Assembly (NCBI GenBank): GCA_012295275.1
Contig: CM022674.1
Location: forward strand, 7,277,436-7,341,435
DNA: 64,000 nucleotides
DNA from: Chrysomallon squamiferum
Taxonomy: Eukaryota > Mollusca > Gastropoda > Neomphalida > Peltospiridae
Direction of reading: 5' to 3'
Part shown: positions 1 to 11,509 of the stretch, piece after piece
Layout of the letters: the number at the start of each line of letters is the position of its first letter
Position numbering within the stretch: position 1 is the first letter of the stretch
Made by a program: the position numbers and the translations under genes
Notes under the pieces: model-generated
What the model saw: only the letters and a program-made list of their open reading frames with translations
Database searches by the model: none
Told to the model about the DNA's origin: nothing

Positions 1-454
1 AAATAACTAATATTTAAAAAAAAAATGAATTAAAATAATACCAATAATAATACAGTAATAGTAATAATAAACACCAAATCAAGTTACTAATGTCATGATA
101 AAATAATTCCTTATGCCTTTATTTCATCTACATAAAAACAATGAATATATAAATATCAATACAAAATAAATCAGTTTGAAAGTAAAAATGTCTCAAATGC
201 TTGTTTTTTTTTCATTTTATTAATGCCATGTAAGTAATTCATTGAGAATTAATTTATTGTTGCACATTCAAATGTTCCAGCAGATTCATAAATATTAGTT
301 TTTCATAGCTGCTATAAAAACAAATACTGCTTTAAAAATAAAGTGAAGACATTGGGGTTTTTAATGTATTGTACAACCAACTAATTAGATATTAATATAA
401 TGGTGTTGTACCAATAACAAAAAATAAAAAACTATTAGAAAACAACAACAATAC
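1..454. other. presumed mTOR intron 12 (partial), AT-rich
   Basis: This stretch lies 3' of mTOR exon 12 on the minus strand and starts with its GTATTG donor. I see no further exon matching the next HEAT segment of mTOR. It is AT-rich with short ATA runs, so it is read as intron continuing past the left edge. Confidence 0.5.
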
Positions 455-3400
455 CTTCAAAATCAAAACTTCCAAGAGTTCTGAGAGCAAGACTGATACT
501 GGTGACATCATGTGAGTCTGTCATGCTGACAATCGAGACTGCAAATAACAAAATAATGTTTTTAGTACAGAGAAATTTTTTAAATTTTGTACATTTATTC
601 ATGTAAAAAGGATTAATTTAGTTAATATTAAATTAAATAAATAAAGCGGGTTATTAACTGGTTAAAATTTAGTGAACTTTGATATTAAATGGAATAAATA
701 AAGAGGTTATTAACTGATTAAAATTTAGGAAACTTTGACTCAGCTTTAATGAAGAAAGGAAGCTTAAGATGGCTGATGCATTTGATTAAATCAGTATACT
801 AAGGATGGTGTTTATGTTGAAACTTACTTGAAGAAGGGAGAGGAGAGGTGGGTGTCTGTGGAGCTCCTGGATGCATCAGAGGTTTTCCCATCAGAATGAG
901 AGAGAGATTCTTCAGCAGGCCATCCTGTATGTCTTTCTTCAGTGCTGGAATCTGAGTGGCCAGGTCTCTCAGTGCTGCTGTCAGTGCAGGGCTGAAAACA
1001 TAACATAACATAACATAACATAACATAACATAACATAACATAAAAATAACATAACATAGCATAGCATAACATAACAAAAAAATAACATAACATAACATAA
1101 AAATAACATAACATAACATAACAATATAAAATTACATAACATAACATACACACATAAACATAACATACACACATACATACACAAATACACACATATATAC
1201 ATACATACATACATACATACATGCATGCATGCATACATACATGTGTATATATATATATAAAATTGTCATAGGTGGTTATATAAATATTATATATGTTGAC
1301 AGGTCAGATGGAAGGATGGATGTTTTCATATATATCTCTAGTGTGTGAATTCTTGAGAAAAAAACAGTCCTCCTTTTTCTGAGACAACTTACTCATGAAG
1401 ATGACTTTTTTATTATTGTTTTATAAAATTATTCTCTAAATCAAAAAATATATTTTTTTTTTTTTTAAAATAAATACACACATTTCTTGTTCAGTAAAAA
1501 TAAAGAACCCACTCACCTGAGGCCTGTTGCTAACATGGAATCAAGTAGTTCTCTAATTTCATGTGTCATTTCAGGACCTACAGCCTTGGCAAGCATGCTG
1601 ATACAGGTAAAAACAGCAGGTTCGATGACAAAACTGCGATACTTTCTGAAACAAATACACATAAGTTTAATTTTCTTCTATAATATCAGAAGTAACAGCA
1701 TTTTCAAGAGAAACAATGCAATGATGTTGATGATCTCAATAATAAATGTTAAATATAAAAAATAATAATCAAAATGAATTTGTTGCTAATAAATATTTTT
1801 GCTAGAACAAAATGATGATGATAATAATAAACATTATATAAAATTTTGAAATTTCTTTTTTTTTTTGAACTATGACAATAAAATAGAAAAACAGAAATTT
1901 ACTATGGCAAACAAGTTTAATAATAATACTACTAATGATAATAGTACAAACAGAAGTAATAATAAGAACAATAATGGTAAAAATAATAATAATAATAATA
2001 ATGGTAAAAAATATTAATAATATGGGATATGTCATATAAACTAACAAAATGTATGTGTCATTATTTTAAGACAATAATTTAAGACAATTTAACAGTAACA
2101 ATAACCAAGCTGACAATGACAATTATAACAACAATTGCAACAATAATACCAAAATAAAAAAGCAAAGTATAAGAACTAAAACTTGTGCAAAAGACAATTA
2201 CTTTGCAGAAATGTCCTTGGCTGGCAGAGATGCTCGGATGACATCCATAATTCTTGGCAAGAGTCTGAAAATTTCCCCTGCACTGACAGCGCCAGCAACC
2301 CAACAGCATGGAAAGCTTGTGTTCTGTCTTTCTCTCGCTTTAGTGTTGACAGCAAGAAAGACATAGTATCCAGCAAATATCTGTTAAAACATTAAAAAAT
2401 GTGTTCCAGTTGTTTAATCTGTTAATGAGTAGGTACACACAGAGAAACAATGGAAACTGTGTAATATGTGTTTTATATTATTTTTATTATAGAGTTCACA
2501 ATCAGCATAACACATTGTCCAACAAATATCTGTTAAAACATTAAAAATACGTCTCAAAAATGTATTCTTTACAAAGCAGAATGCAGGAAGGTCACAAACA
2601 AAATATTTATATATATATGTTGATACATACACACACACATCTCTGTTCATTTGTCCATGTGTATATGTGTATGTATATGTATGTGTGTGTGTGTGTTCTT
2701 GTGCAAGTTATCTGTTGTTTAACAATAAAACATGAAAACTCACATTCTGGAAAATATCTGTGGATTAAAGGCAGCCAACCTCGGCAACACCATCAGCAAT
2801 GTTTGTTGTACATAAACACTGCGGCTTCCTCGATGTTTTAGTATCAGATTACACACCTGAAAAATAATTTAAAACTGTACTTAAAAAACCAATATGAAAT
2901 AAAAGAATTATTTTCAAAACTTAAATTAATAACAATAAATCCAGTATATTTTAACACCTCATTAATTTAGAGCATTACAAATTGTTATTTTTAAATATAT
3001 AAATTTACTTCATAAATATAAACAGACTTGATTTCAGAATAAAATAATCTCTGCTTTTAACCTCATTAAATATGTTTGAAATCAATCACTGATTCTTGTG
3101 TAGATTTTAGATTTTTTTTTTTTTTTTTTTTTTTATTATTATGCTGAAATTTTTCTACAATTTTTCATTACAAATAGTATTACAAATAAATTACCTTGTC
3201 AAAATGTATAGTCATTAGTTCTTTGCATGTTCGGCTTTCAAAGATTGTTGGCTTTGGACGATATGATCTTCCTTCAAGTCCAAATATGGTGAGTGGAGAG
3301 AGTTTGTGCTGTAGTTGCTGCAGAGTGGAAATACTTCCCTGTGTCCTCGACTTGGAGGAGATCTCCTACAACAATACATGAATAAACAAGTTATTTCATA

Positions 3401-6400
3401 TTAATAGTGTTGTTAAGTGGGATAACCAAAAACTGAAAGTCTTTACATACTTTTAAATGTCTTTTATTTGTATGATACACCAACATTTTCTAATAATAAA
3501 GTGCTGCAGATTTAAGGAATTCCTAGCTCACATTATTGTTTCTTAATAAGTTCACTTATATACAAAAAAATATGTAAGAAAGAAAAAAGAGAAAGAATTA
3601 CAAATATTATTTTCAAATTTTTGCCTGTCTTCTTCAATTAGTAGATTATTATATATAATAAATGTTCTTAGAATTTGTAAAACACATGAAATAATTTATA
3701 CCTTCACAGTTTTGTCCAGTAAGTTCTGCTGTATTGTAATTTCCTCCATTTCCATTCTTTGTCTCTGTGAAAATAAAACAAGATATTAAACATTTATTAT
3801 TTTAATCATAAAAAAAAGTAGTTCATATTTACATCATTATTTGTCTTCCTAAAGTTTTTATTTTGCATCAGCTGACTGAATAAACATTTATTTAACAAAC
3901 ATGTTTTATTATTCATGAATATTAATTATTAAAACCAGTCATATGGTCAATATTTAAAAACTGAGTTTATAACAATTACTGAAAAAGGAGAAAGTCTCGA
4001 ACAGCACATTATTAACAAACATTAATGGTTTACTGGTTTTGTTTTATTGTCTTATCTTAAAATTAAGTGAACTAAATAGGTTACCTCTCCTTCAACATTA
4101 CTACATCGGAGCAGCTCGTTGATGATGAGGAGAGATCCATGGATCCAGTCATCTCGTGTCATCTTCTTCTCACGATGCATACTGTCATCAAACGGTTTCT
4201 GAGACTCGTCAAAGCATTGCTGCATGTTGTTAGAAAAATTAAAGTAGTAGTAATAATAACAAGAAGAAGAAGAAGAAGACGGAAAAGAATAATAACAATA
4301 ACAACAACAATAATAATTTAATTTAATTTACTTAATTTAATATAATTTAATTACTAATAACAGGTAAGCAAATAAAAAAAAATTAATAATAAAGAAAAAC
4401 ATACACCTCTTCATTATCAAGGTGGCTATTCCTGTCAGGACATCATGACTAATAGCATGATTACCAATGTTACTTGAGAGTTCAGATCATTAGCTCCATC
4501 TCTCAGGGATTTTTTTATTTACACATGCATGTTTATACACTGCTATGTCTTATCTGTACATCTCACCTTGTACCACTGTGACCTCTGTGTGGCCTTGGTC
4601 TCTCTCTGTGAGGTCACAGCCAATGCACCACGAAGAGCGGCAACAGCCCCTTCTCGAATTGCTGGCTGAAAATAAAATAAACAAATAAACAATTTATTTA
4701 AATCAAAAACTTGTCTTGAATACAACTGACAAAATATGACAGATACTGACACACATTATGCTAATCTGCACATCATCATCAAGAACAACAAGGAAAAAAG
4801 TCAGTTTATGCAGAAATTGTCATCAAATATGCTAATATAAATAATGATATTTTATATCAATTTCATAATTTTAATAAAGTCTTAGGACTAATTTCATTTC
4901 TTTTCTTTTGAGTCTTGGATGCTTTTTGTTAGTTATGAACTAGAGAAGCAATGCTGTCCATAACATTAATACAGAGAATATAGTTTACATCTGATATAAC
5001 AACATAGGAAAACATTCACCAAACAAAAATTATTACTCTTTTAAAATTTAATATATAAAATTAATGACCAAAAACAAAAGAGGAATATAAAATAATGAAT
5101 ATGGTTAAATTTCTGAATGAATATGTGATTATTGACACACCAATATATTTTACATCTGATCACTTATTAACATATAATTTATTAGTTTATGCTAATAAAA
5201 ACTATTCACGACATATCCCAAGGGATATTTTCACACTCAAGGGAAACAAATGTATAAGCAGTAATAACCTTGACATCACGAATAGCGTTAAAGATGGAAT
5301 CAAAAAACTGTTGTATCTGCTGGAAGAAAAATGTTGGTGTGTTCACAGCAAGTTCTTTCAGAACAAGAACCTGAAAGAGAAAACAATTTAATTTTTACTG
5401 TAAAAAAATTTTAACATTTGTATTACAGGATGAACAACTCAAATCCAGCAACGCTGAGATCTGGCTATTGCCAGAACAAGGAAAATGCCAGAAAACAAAA
5501 ACTGACCACTATGAGAAACTGTTATGTAAAAACAATCTTATATAATCATTCCACATACATATTCCTGTGTTATCAAAACTAGAACAAAAATCTTAAGCCA
5601 GGAAATGACACAAACATCAATTCTTCAAAGCATGGTTTTAATTGTTTTATCTAATATAAAGCTGACAGATCAAAAATACAAATCAGCTTCAACTGAAAGT
5701 TTAAGAAGTTCTATCTATACTGTTAATATTTGGCAAAAATAAATCATGTATTTTTATTAAAACTTTTTATCAAAATATTTTTAAATAATCAGATATGGAA
5801 GAATTTTGTTTGTTTTTTTGTTGTTGTTGTTTTGGGGTTTTTTAATAATAATTTTTAAACATTAACAATAAACTTAGTAAGAAATATGAACTAACAGCTG
5901 CATGTCTTCTGCCTTCATTGCGATCTCCTGTCAAACATTCAAGTGCTCGTTTTACTTCAAACTCGACATACTCTGCAGCATATGTCCCCGACGACAACGC
6001 CAGAATTCCGACAGCCTTCGCAGCCATCTCCATGACACTGACATCATTGGAAGGCAGCAGATTACGCAGGTAGTTTGCAAACCGACTCATTCGTGTTGAT
6101 GTATTGCCAACATCAACCCCAATAAGACTAACTGAAATTTCAAATAATATAATTTGTAGATGAAAAATCACAAATGTGCATTATAACTGAATTCATTAAT
6201 AAGAAAATACATAACAAATTTCAGCAATGATATTGAGAACTTCTAATTCATTTTGACATTAGATTCAGACTACAAGTAATTTAATTAAAATATTAGTAAT
6301 AAATGTCATGGTACAGGGAATACAGATAAAAAAAATATTTTGAACATTTTATATAGTATATACTTAAGTTTTTTTAGTATTTACCCATCCAGTAAGACAA

Positions 6401-6880
6401 ATTAAATAGCTGAAGCATCTTTATACAGACTGACAAAAAAAAATAATACCTAACAAAAACGGATATGATTTAAGTATAACCAAAAAATAACAACCACATG
6501 TTTATGGAGTTACAATCAGAGGTGGCCTCTTAAGAATTTCTTTTCAGTTATTAACTACCAAGCCATGTTAATGTCAAATAATCTTAGGTTCTCACATCAA
6601 AATCGAACCTTGCCTAATAAACATCACACTAAAGAACACAAACACAAAACAAACCAATTGCCAGAATGCCTCCCTTTCTTTCATTCAGTTCTGTACTGGA
6701 CACCATTTCAAAAATGTGATGGTTGAAATCATCCATGAAGGCTGTGTGTTCCTCAACTGGCATCTCACGAAGTTCTGTGCTGACAAAATGGTGAAGCTCC
6801 CTCGCAGCTTTACTTCGAACATCCTCATTTTTATTTTTCAGTCCAGTAATAAACTGGTTCATAATAACACCAGTTGTCAT
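455..6880 (-). CDS. MTOR: serine/threonine kinase mTOR, N-terminal HEAT region (partial, 12 exons)
   Basis: These are the first 12 coding exons of the TOR kinase, the catalytic core of TORC1/TORC2 that couples nutrient and growth-factor signals to translation. Only the N-terminal HEAT solenoid is present (about 567 codons of a roughly 2,500-residue family); kinase and FRB domains lie beyond the left edge. Exons: 6655-6880, 5896-6131, 5269-5370, 4567-4665, 4085-4219, 3702-3764, 3195-3365, 2744-2856, 2202-2380, 1517-1645, 828-991, 455-538. All have AG acceptors and GT donors and consistent phases. Segments recognised against vertebrate mTOR include [80 protein letters not shown] and ALRTLGSF. 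The start is the ATG at 6880, which gives [10 protein letters not shown] in place of the longer vertebrate N-terminus. Exon 9 is 179 nt where 180 is expected, so it has a 1-nt frame break at the CCCC run 2276-2279. Identity is certain; function of this copy depends on whether that indel is real. Confidence 0.94.
996..1150. repeat. (ATAAC)n pentanucleotide repeat in mTOR intron 11
   Basis: Imperfect ATAAC units, interrupted by short A runs, start about 5 nt from the acceptor of mTOR exon 11. On the sense (minus) strand they read TTATG and so supply most of the sequence where the polypyrimidine tract should be. Confidence 0.9.
1170..1260. repeat. (CATA)n/(TA)n microsatellite in mTOR intron 11
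   Basis: CATA and CATG tetranucleotide units run into a short TA tract. It lies inside the intron between mTOR exons 10 and 11 and contains no splice-consistent coding sequence. Confidence 0.85.
2276..2279 (-). other. 1-nt frame break in mTOR exon 9
   Basis: Read on the minus strand, the frame encoding GLLALSVQG is followed one base out of phase by the frame encoding [21 protein letters not shown]. Both match the human protein and together occupy the same number of codons (17 from GLL to LPR). Lengthening the G run from four to five restores the frame. A homopolymer undercall is likeliest; a real deletion is possible. Confidence 0.8.
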
Positions 6881-6887
6881 CTTTAAA

Positions 6888-7468
6888 ACTGTAAAATAAA
6901 TTTTAATAAATTTCTGTAGTGATCATATAAACAATATTAATCACTACATAAGTTAATATTAAAGATAAATTAATAAAACAAAAATCAAATCGAAACTTAA
7001 CTTTTCACTATATTGCCTATCACATCTGACAACAAGACATTTTTTTATACTAATTTTAGACATTATATTAATAACGTTTGCAGGTTTCAGTTTAAAATAA
7101 AATCGCGATGCGGATGACAAATATTATAATACAAACTACTGACAGTTAATTTGAAATCATGTTCATCGACATCATGACGATCATGTTAATCAAGTTAATG
7201 TTATTATTATATACAAATCAGAAGTCTAAAACAGTAAAAGTAAAGATGACGAAGTAGCATGGTTAGTTATAGATGTTAAAATGTGCCGGATACGATTGAC
7301 AAGCTAAAAACAAATCGCTATATAATTTCACGTAAAAGCTACTCACGTATTCAAAACAGAAATTCAAAAATAATTTACGGATTAGACCATATTCATATAT
7401 TCGTCTACTAATATAGAAACATCATTATGTTGAAAGATAGCTGACGAACACATTCTGTGGGTCTTACC
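6888..7468 (-). promoter_or_regulatory. possible mTOR 5' untranslated intron and leader exon
   Basis: Eight bases before the mTOR ATG there is a good acceptor (TTTTACAG, 6889-6891) on the minus strand. A GTAAGA donor lies upstream at 7462-7467. This suggests a noncoding first exon just right of 7468 and a 5'UTR intron between. It is inferred from splice signals only; no promoter motif was recognised. Confidence 0.3.
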
Positions 7469-7755
7469 AATTACCGATAAAAACCGAAAGAAACCAACAT
7501 TTGTCAAATACCGACAACATACGTCAACAACATCAGAATTTCTGGTAACAATTATAGATTTATCGCTAACAAGTACAAAATAAATGAGGATAAACTTTTA
7601 TATATCTTAATAAATTATATATCAGATGCAATCCATTTTCAAAATCAACATTTACCAAATAAATGCATCTTAAATAAGAAACAGATTTTTCTTTTTGATT
7701 TGATTTGATTGATTGATTTTTTATTATTATATTAATTTTTTTTTATTTTTAAATT

Positions 7756-7786
<31 letters not shown>

Positions 7787-8232
7787 TTTTGTTGTCACTA
7801 ATTATAGTAGTCGGTAATGCAAAGTTCTCAACTGGTAATTCTGAATTTCTTTTCTGTTATGTTGGGTTTTTCGTCAAAAATTCTGAATTTCTCGTCGGTA
7901 TTTTTTTGTTGTTTGCAATTTGATCTTGTATGTAAGATGTTGACTTAAAATAATAATAATAAAAATAATAATAACAACAACAACAACAACAACAATAAAA
8001 ACTAATAAAAGAAATAAATGAAATATACACGCTGCTATTATTTATTCGTGTCTTTGGATTGATTTTTTTGAAATTAATATTTTAACTGTAGATTATTTTA
8101 AAGATTAAATATTAGCCCATGTGACAATTTCTGTAGTATTTAATTCATTTTAAAATATATTGTGCATTACGAATGTATGTTATTAGACATATCATGAAAT
8201 ACGTACATCTGTGCAAACGTGCGAGTGCCTGT

Positions 8233-8233
8233 A

Positions 8234-8279
<46 letters not shown>

Positions 8280-8280
8280 T
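8233..8280. repeat. (TTA)n microsatellite
   Basis: An uninterrupted run of about 16 TTA/ATT units in intergenic DNA. Confidence 0.95.
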
Positions 8281-9205
8281 TAAAGTATTTAAATGGCGAG
8301 AAAATTATCAGAAAGTTGGAATTTATGGTAATGTTCTGTACGTAAAGTAAACAAACCTCCGGTAACACATTTTCAAATAGTTTACGTGTTCTCTTAGTAG
8401 CCAGACTGAGGTGGGTGTGCAATCTTCAGGTGACTCCACGTCGCTGCATTTTAGATAGGTTTATGTTTATTAAAATGAATTCAAATATATACATTTTTAA
8501 AGATTATTTGATAATCTACCCAAGTTTTGTTCTGAGTTTATGACGCAATGAATGATTTTAAAATAATTTAAAGCGTTTATTCATTTATTTATTTATTTTA
8601 ATCAGTATTAAACAATATATAACCAAAGTAGTTTTAATCGAAAAACTGAATAGTTAATATTCATATTGTAACTCATTAGACATTTTTTTTTTACTCTCAC
8701 ATAATTATGTATTTTTATATTTTTAATTAATTTATTTAGTATATTTGTATGTGTGTGTGTGTACAAAGTCACACACACCTATTATCAGAGCGATATATAG
8801 TAAGTACCCATGAATATATAAAAATACTAAAATAATTTGAAGCAGACGATTCACCAAACTAAAAGAGATTGAAACAACGTATGCAGGTAATATAAGTAAT
8901 ATACCTAGTGTGATAAAAGAATCCTAGATACAAATTTAGAAAAACTAAAATCCGATCCCGAATCTTGCAACATACAGTTGTGGTAAAAGCAGAGTTACAG
9001 GGGGTTTCAGACAGTTAATATTTATTTTAATAATGTTTGTTCTTCAGCATTTTAGACAAAACGATATAAATCTACAGAGAAATAAAGAAAGAAAAAATTA
9101 AGAACAAAAACAGTAAATTAAGAATAAATAATTTACTGTTATTTTTGTATCTATCTGTTTGTCTATTTCTCTTTAACACACACAAGCAATATATTGATTT
9201 ATCAC

Positions 9206-9216
9206 ACACGCACACA

Positions 9217-9256
<40 letters not shown>

Positions 9257-9275
9257 TAAAAAAAAAAAAAAAAAA
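9206..9275. repeat. (CA)n microsatellite with poly-A
   Basis: Imperfect then perfect CA dinucleotides end in CATACATA and an A run of about 17. It lies left of the Tc1/mariner remnant. Confidence 0.9.
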
Positions 9276-9539
9276 TTAAGTGTCAGACGATATTTTCAGC
9301 ACAATTTTCTGAATGTCCAGATCGTAATGTTACATTTGATATTATTCCAGTTAAAGACATTATGTCTAAGAAATTCTGAAATGCATTCAAGTCCATTGTC
9401 GACTAGTTTTATTTACCAGAGCATGCACAGCGTGGGCTTGCAAAAAAGGGCTAACAGAAAAGGTTTGACAAATGTGCATTATTTGTTTTTTCATAAATCG
9501 CTTCATCTGCAAGCTCTCCATATGAATAATTTCCCTATG

Positions 9540-10340
9540 CATGGGGCTTGCTTGAGGACCGGTACATTGTCAGTATGATTTTACAACATTGTACAATCAC
9601 TGCACAACAGTTATTTGACTATCTGTGGACTGCGACTGGGATTCTTGTTCCTGATCAAACCATATACAATCGCCTGAGAGCCAATAATTTGAGCTGCTGT
9701 CATCAGGTTGTTCAACCACACCACTCACAGAAGGGCCAGACGTGACTGCTGTATTTGTTATGTGTGATGGCAGCATGTTCTATAGGAGCGAATTCTGTTC
9801 ACAGATGAATCCAGTTTTAGTCGCCAGCTCAACGACGGTTGCATTCTTGTGAAGAGAGGTTCAGGAGGGCGCTTTGCTGATGCCGGGTCACGTCGTGGGG
9901 CGCCATCTCTAGTCATCGTAGAACCCTCTCTGTGTGATGTATGAGAATCTGACTTCAAATTTTAACGTGAACAAGATTATCCGGCCATTAGATCTACCAG
10001 TCCTACCACAGAGAGGCAGTTAAGCTGGACGACAGTGCTAGACTTTTATCTTCCAGGGTGGTGACAGACTTTCTTAAGCAACAGGGTGTCGTTAGGATGT
10101 ATTAGCCAGCAAATTTATTTTTCTTGACACTAATAGGGTGTGTCTGGCAATGAGTTAGGCTGGTGAGTTTGGCATCACCACGTCCCTGCCCACAACCTAT
10201 AATTTCATGTGACAGAACATTCTTCAAGACTTCTTCAGACGTCTGATCAACAGCATGAAACATGGCAATTCTATGTTTGACCCCTCCAACTGTGGCAGCA
10301 TATCAAGTAACTAACTTGCAAACGGTTTTCTGTAAATATG
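9540..10340 (+). mobile_element. decayed Tc1/mariner-type transposase (DDE) remnant
   Basis: Fragments of one transposase appear in order but in different frames. First comes a helix-turn-helix-like segment (EDRYIV, TITAQQL, TATG, QTIYNRLRANNL; about 9548-9690). Then the first catalytic block LFTDESSFSRQLNDG with RGGRFAD-like sequence (about 9795-9890). Then an EIIRP-like block (IRPLDLPVLP, about 9975-10010), a QDNARPH-like block reduced to LDDSARLL with VVTDFLKQQGV (about 10025-10100), and a C-terminal RRLINSMKH-like block (about 10235-10265). TDES and the degraded DNARPH region are hallmarks of Tc1/mariner DDE transposases, which cut and paste at TA sites. Several frame changes and stops, a lost N-terminus and no terminal inverted repeats that I can see make this a dead copy. 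The class is confident; the exact ends are not. Confidence 0.75.
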
Positions 10341-11509
10341 GGACAATAAATAAAACTGGCGGTTTTGGGGTGTTTCTTAACATTCAGTAATACAGATGAT
10401 GAAGTTTATTCGTTATGAACAATAATGTACCAATATTATATCTTTGTTTTATTATACTTCATCCTTTTTTCTTTTTTAAACATACAGTACCGAATAAAGT
10501 GTTTAAATTGATCAGATATGAAAATGTCGTTTGTCTCACAGATAAAGACAACAAATATATAAATATATTTCTGAAATAAACCAGCAGGTATTATATATTA
10601 CTTTAGACATTATTATTATTTTCCTCCCAACCCCCACTTGATGCAGGTAAATTAATTTATAAATGTCATTTAAAATTATAAATATCTGAGATTTTCCTTC
10701 CCCCCCGTTTTTTTTTTTTAAACACTGTCTAAAAAGCATCTCAAAACGGCTAATAAATAAAAACACAGTGAAAATGAACTAAAGCAGATATTTATTTAAA
10801 ATATAATTTTGCATTATAAAAACATTTTGCTTGGAATAAATAAACAAATCTAAATAATATTGATAACACATGTTCAAAATGTGTTTCTGACATCCTTGTC
10901 TTTTTTTTCTTTATAATTATAAAATTTTCCACAAATAAAATATTCAAGATGATAGAAAATGTAGGCTTTTAACTAGAATTTGACAATAAAATTCGTGCAA
11001 AAATAAAATAAAAATAAAATAAAATACAAAAGCTCCCACATTCAATCATATAAAGCACTGAGTTGAGTGGACATATTTATCTTTAAAAAAAATTAAAAAT
11101 AAATAAATAACTAGGAAGCTATAAAATCTTGTTCCCAAGATGTCTGGAAACAGGCAGATTTATAAAGAAAAAAAAAGAAAAACATTAAAAAAAGAAAATG
11201 AGAAAGAATACTATCTTATCTACTAAGTCTGCTTAAGAACTTGCTTACAACACAAGGAACTCAAAAGCAGCAGAGCAACAATAAAATTATCTGAGACTAA
11301 TATAGCTCTTCAGTGTGCTCACTGTAACAAAATAATTTAAGAACAACTAGAGATAATCTACAAACAGTTCTGAAAGGACAAACCAAATGTCAACTTTATA
11401 TTGCTTTTGTTAAGTCAGAATTATTCTGTTCAAAGCAGGTTGAATTACACTTCAATTTGTCAATCATTGATTGCTCAGAGATTGTCACATCATAAATATT
11501 GTATCAAAG
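10341..11509. other. intergenic, no gene recognised
   Basis: AT-rich sequence between the Tc1/mariner remnant and the large tandem duplication. No coding homology or RNA gene was recognised. The minus-strand open frame at 10536-10766 is low-complexity and lacks splice context. Confidence 0.5.

Larger units (their letters stand above)
7469..9539. other. intergenic, microsatellite-rich
   Basis: No gene is seen. It holds a (TTTA)n tract near 7750-7790, (AAC)n near 7970-7995, (TTA)n at 8233-8280 and a (CA)n tract at about 9206-9250 followed by poly-A. Short open frames here are translations of these repeats. Confidence 0.6.

Noticed and set aside
799-1238. Cys/Tyr/Met-rich open frames on the minus strand
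   Set aside because: They are translations of the (ATAAC)n and CATA repeats running into mTOR exon 11 in wrong frames.
5095-5391. 98-codon plus-strand open frame
   Set aside because: It lies opposite mTOR exon 3 and its intron, with low-complexity composition and no homology.
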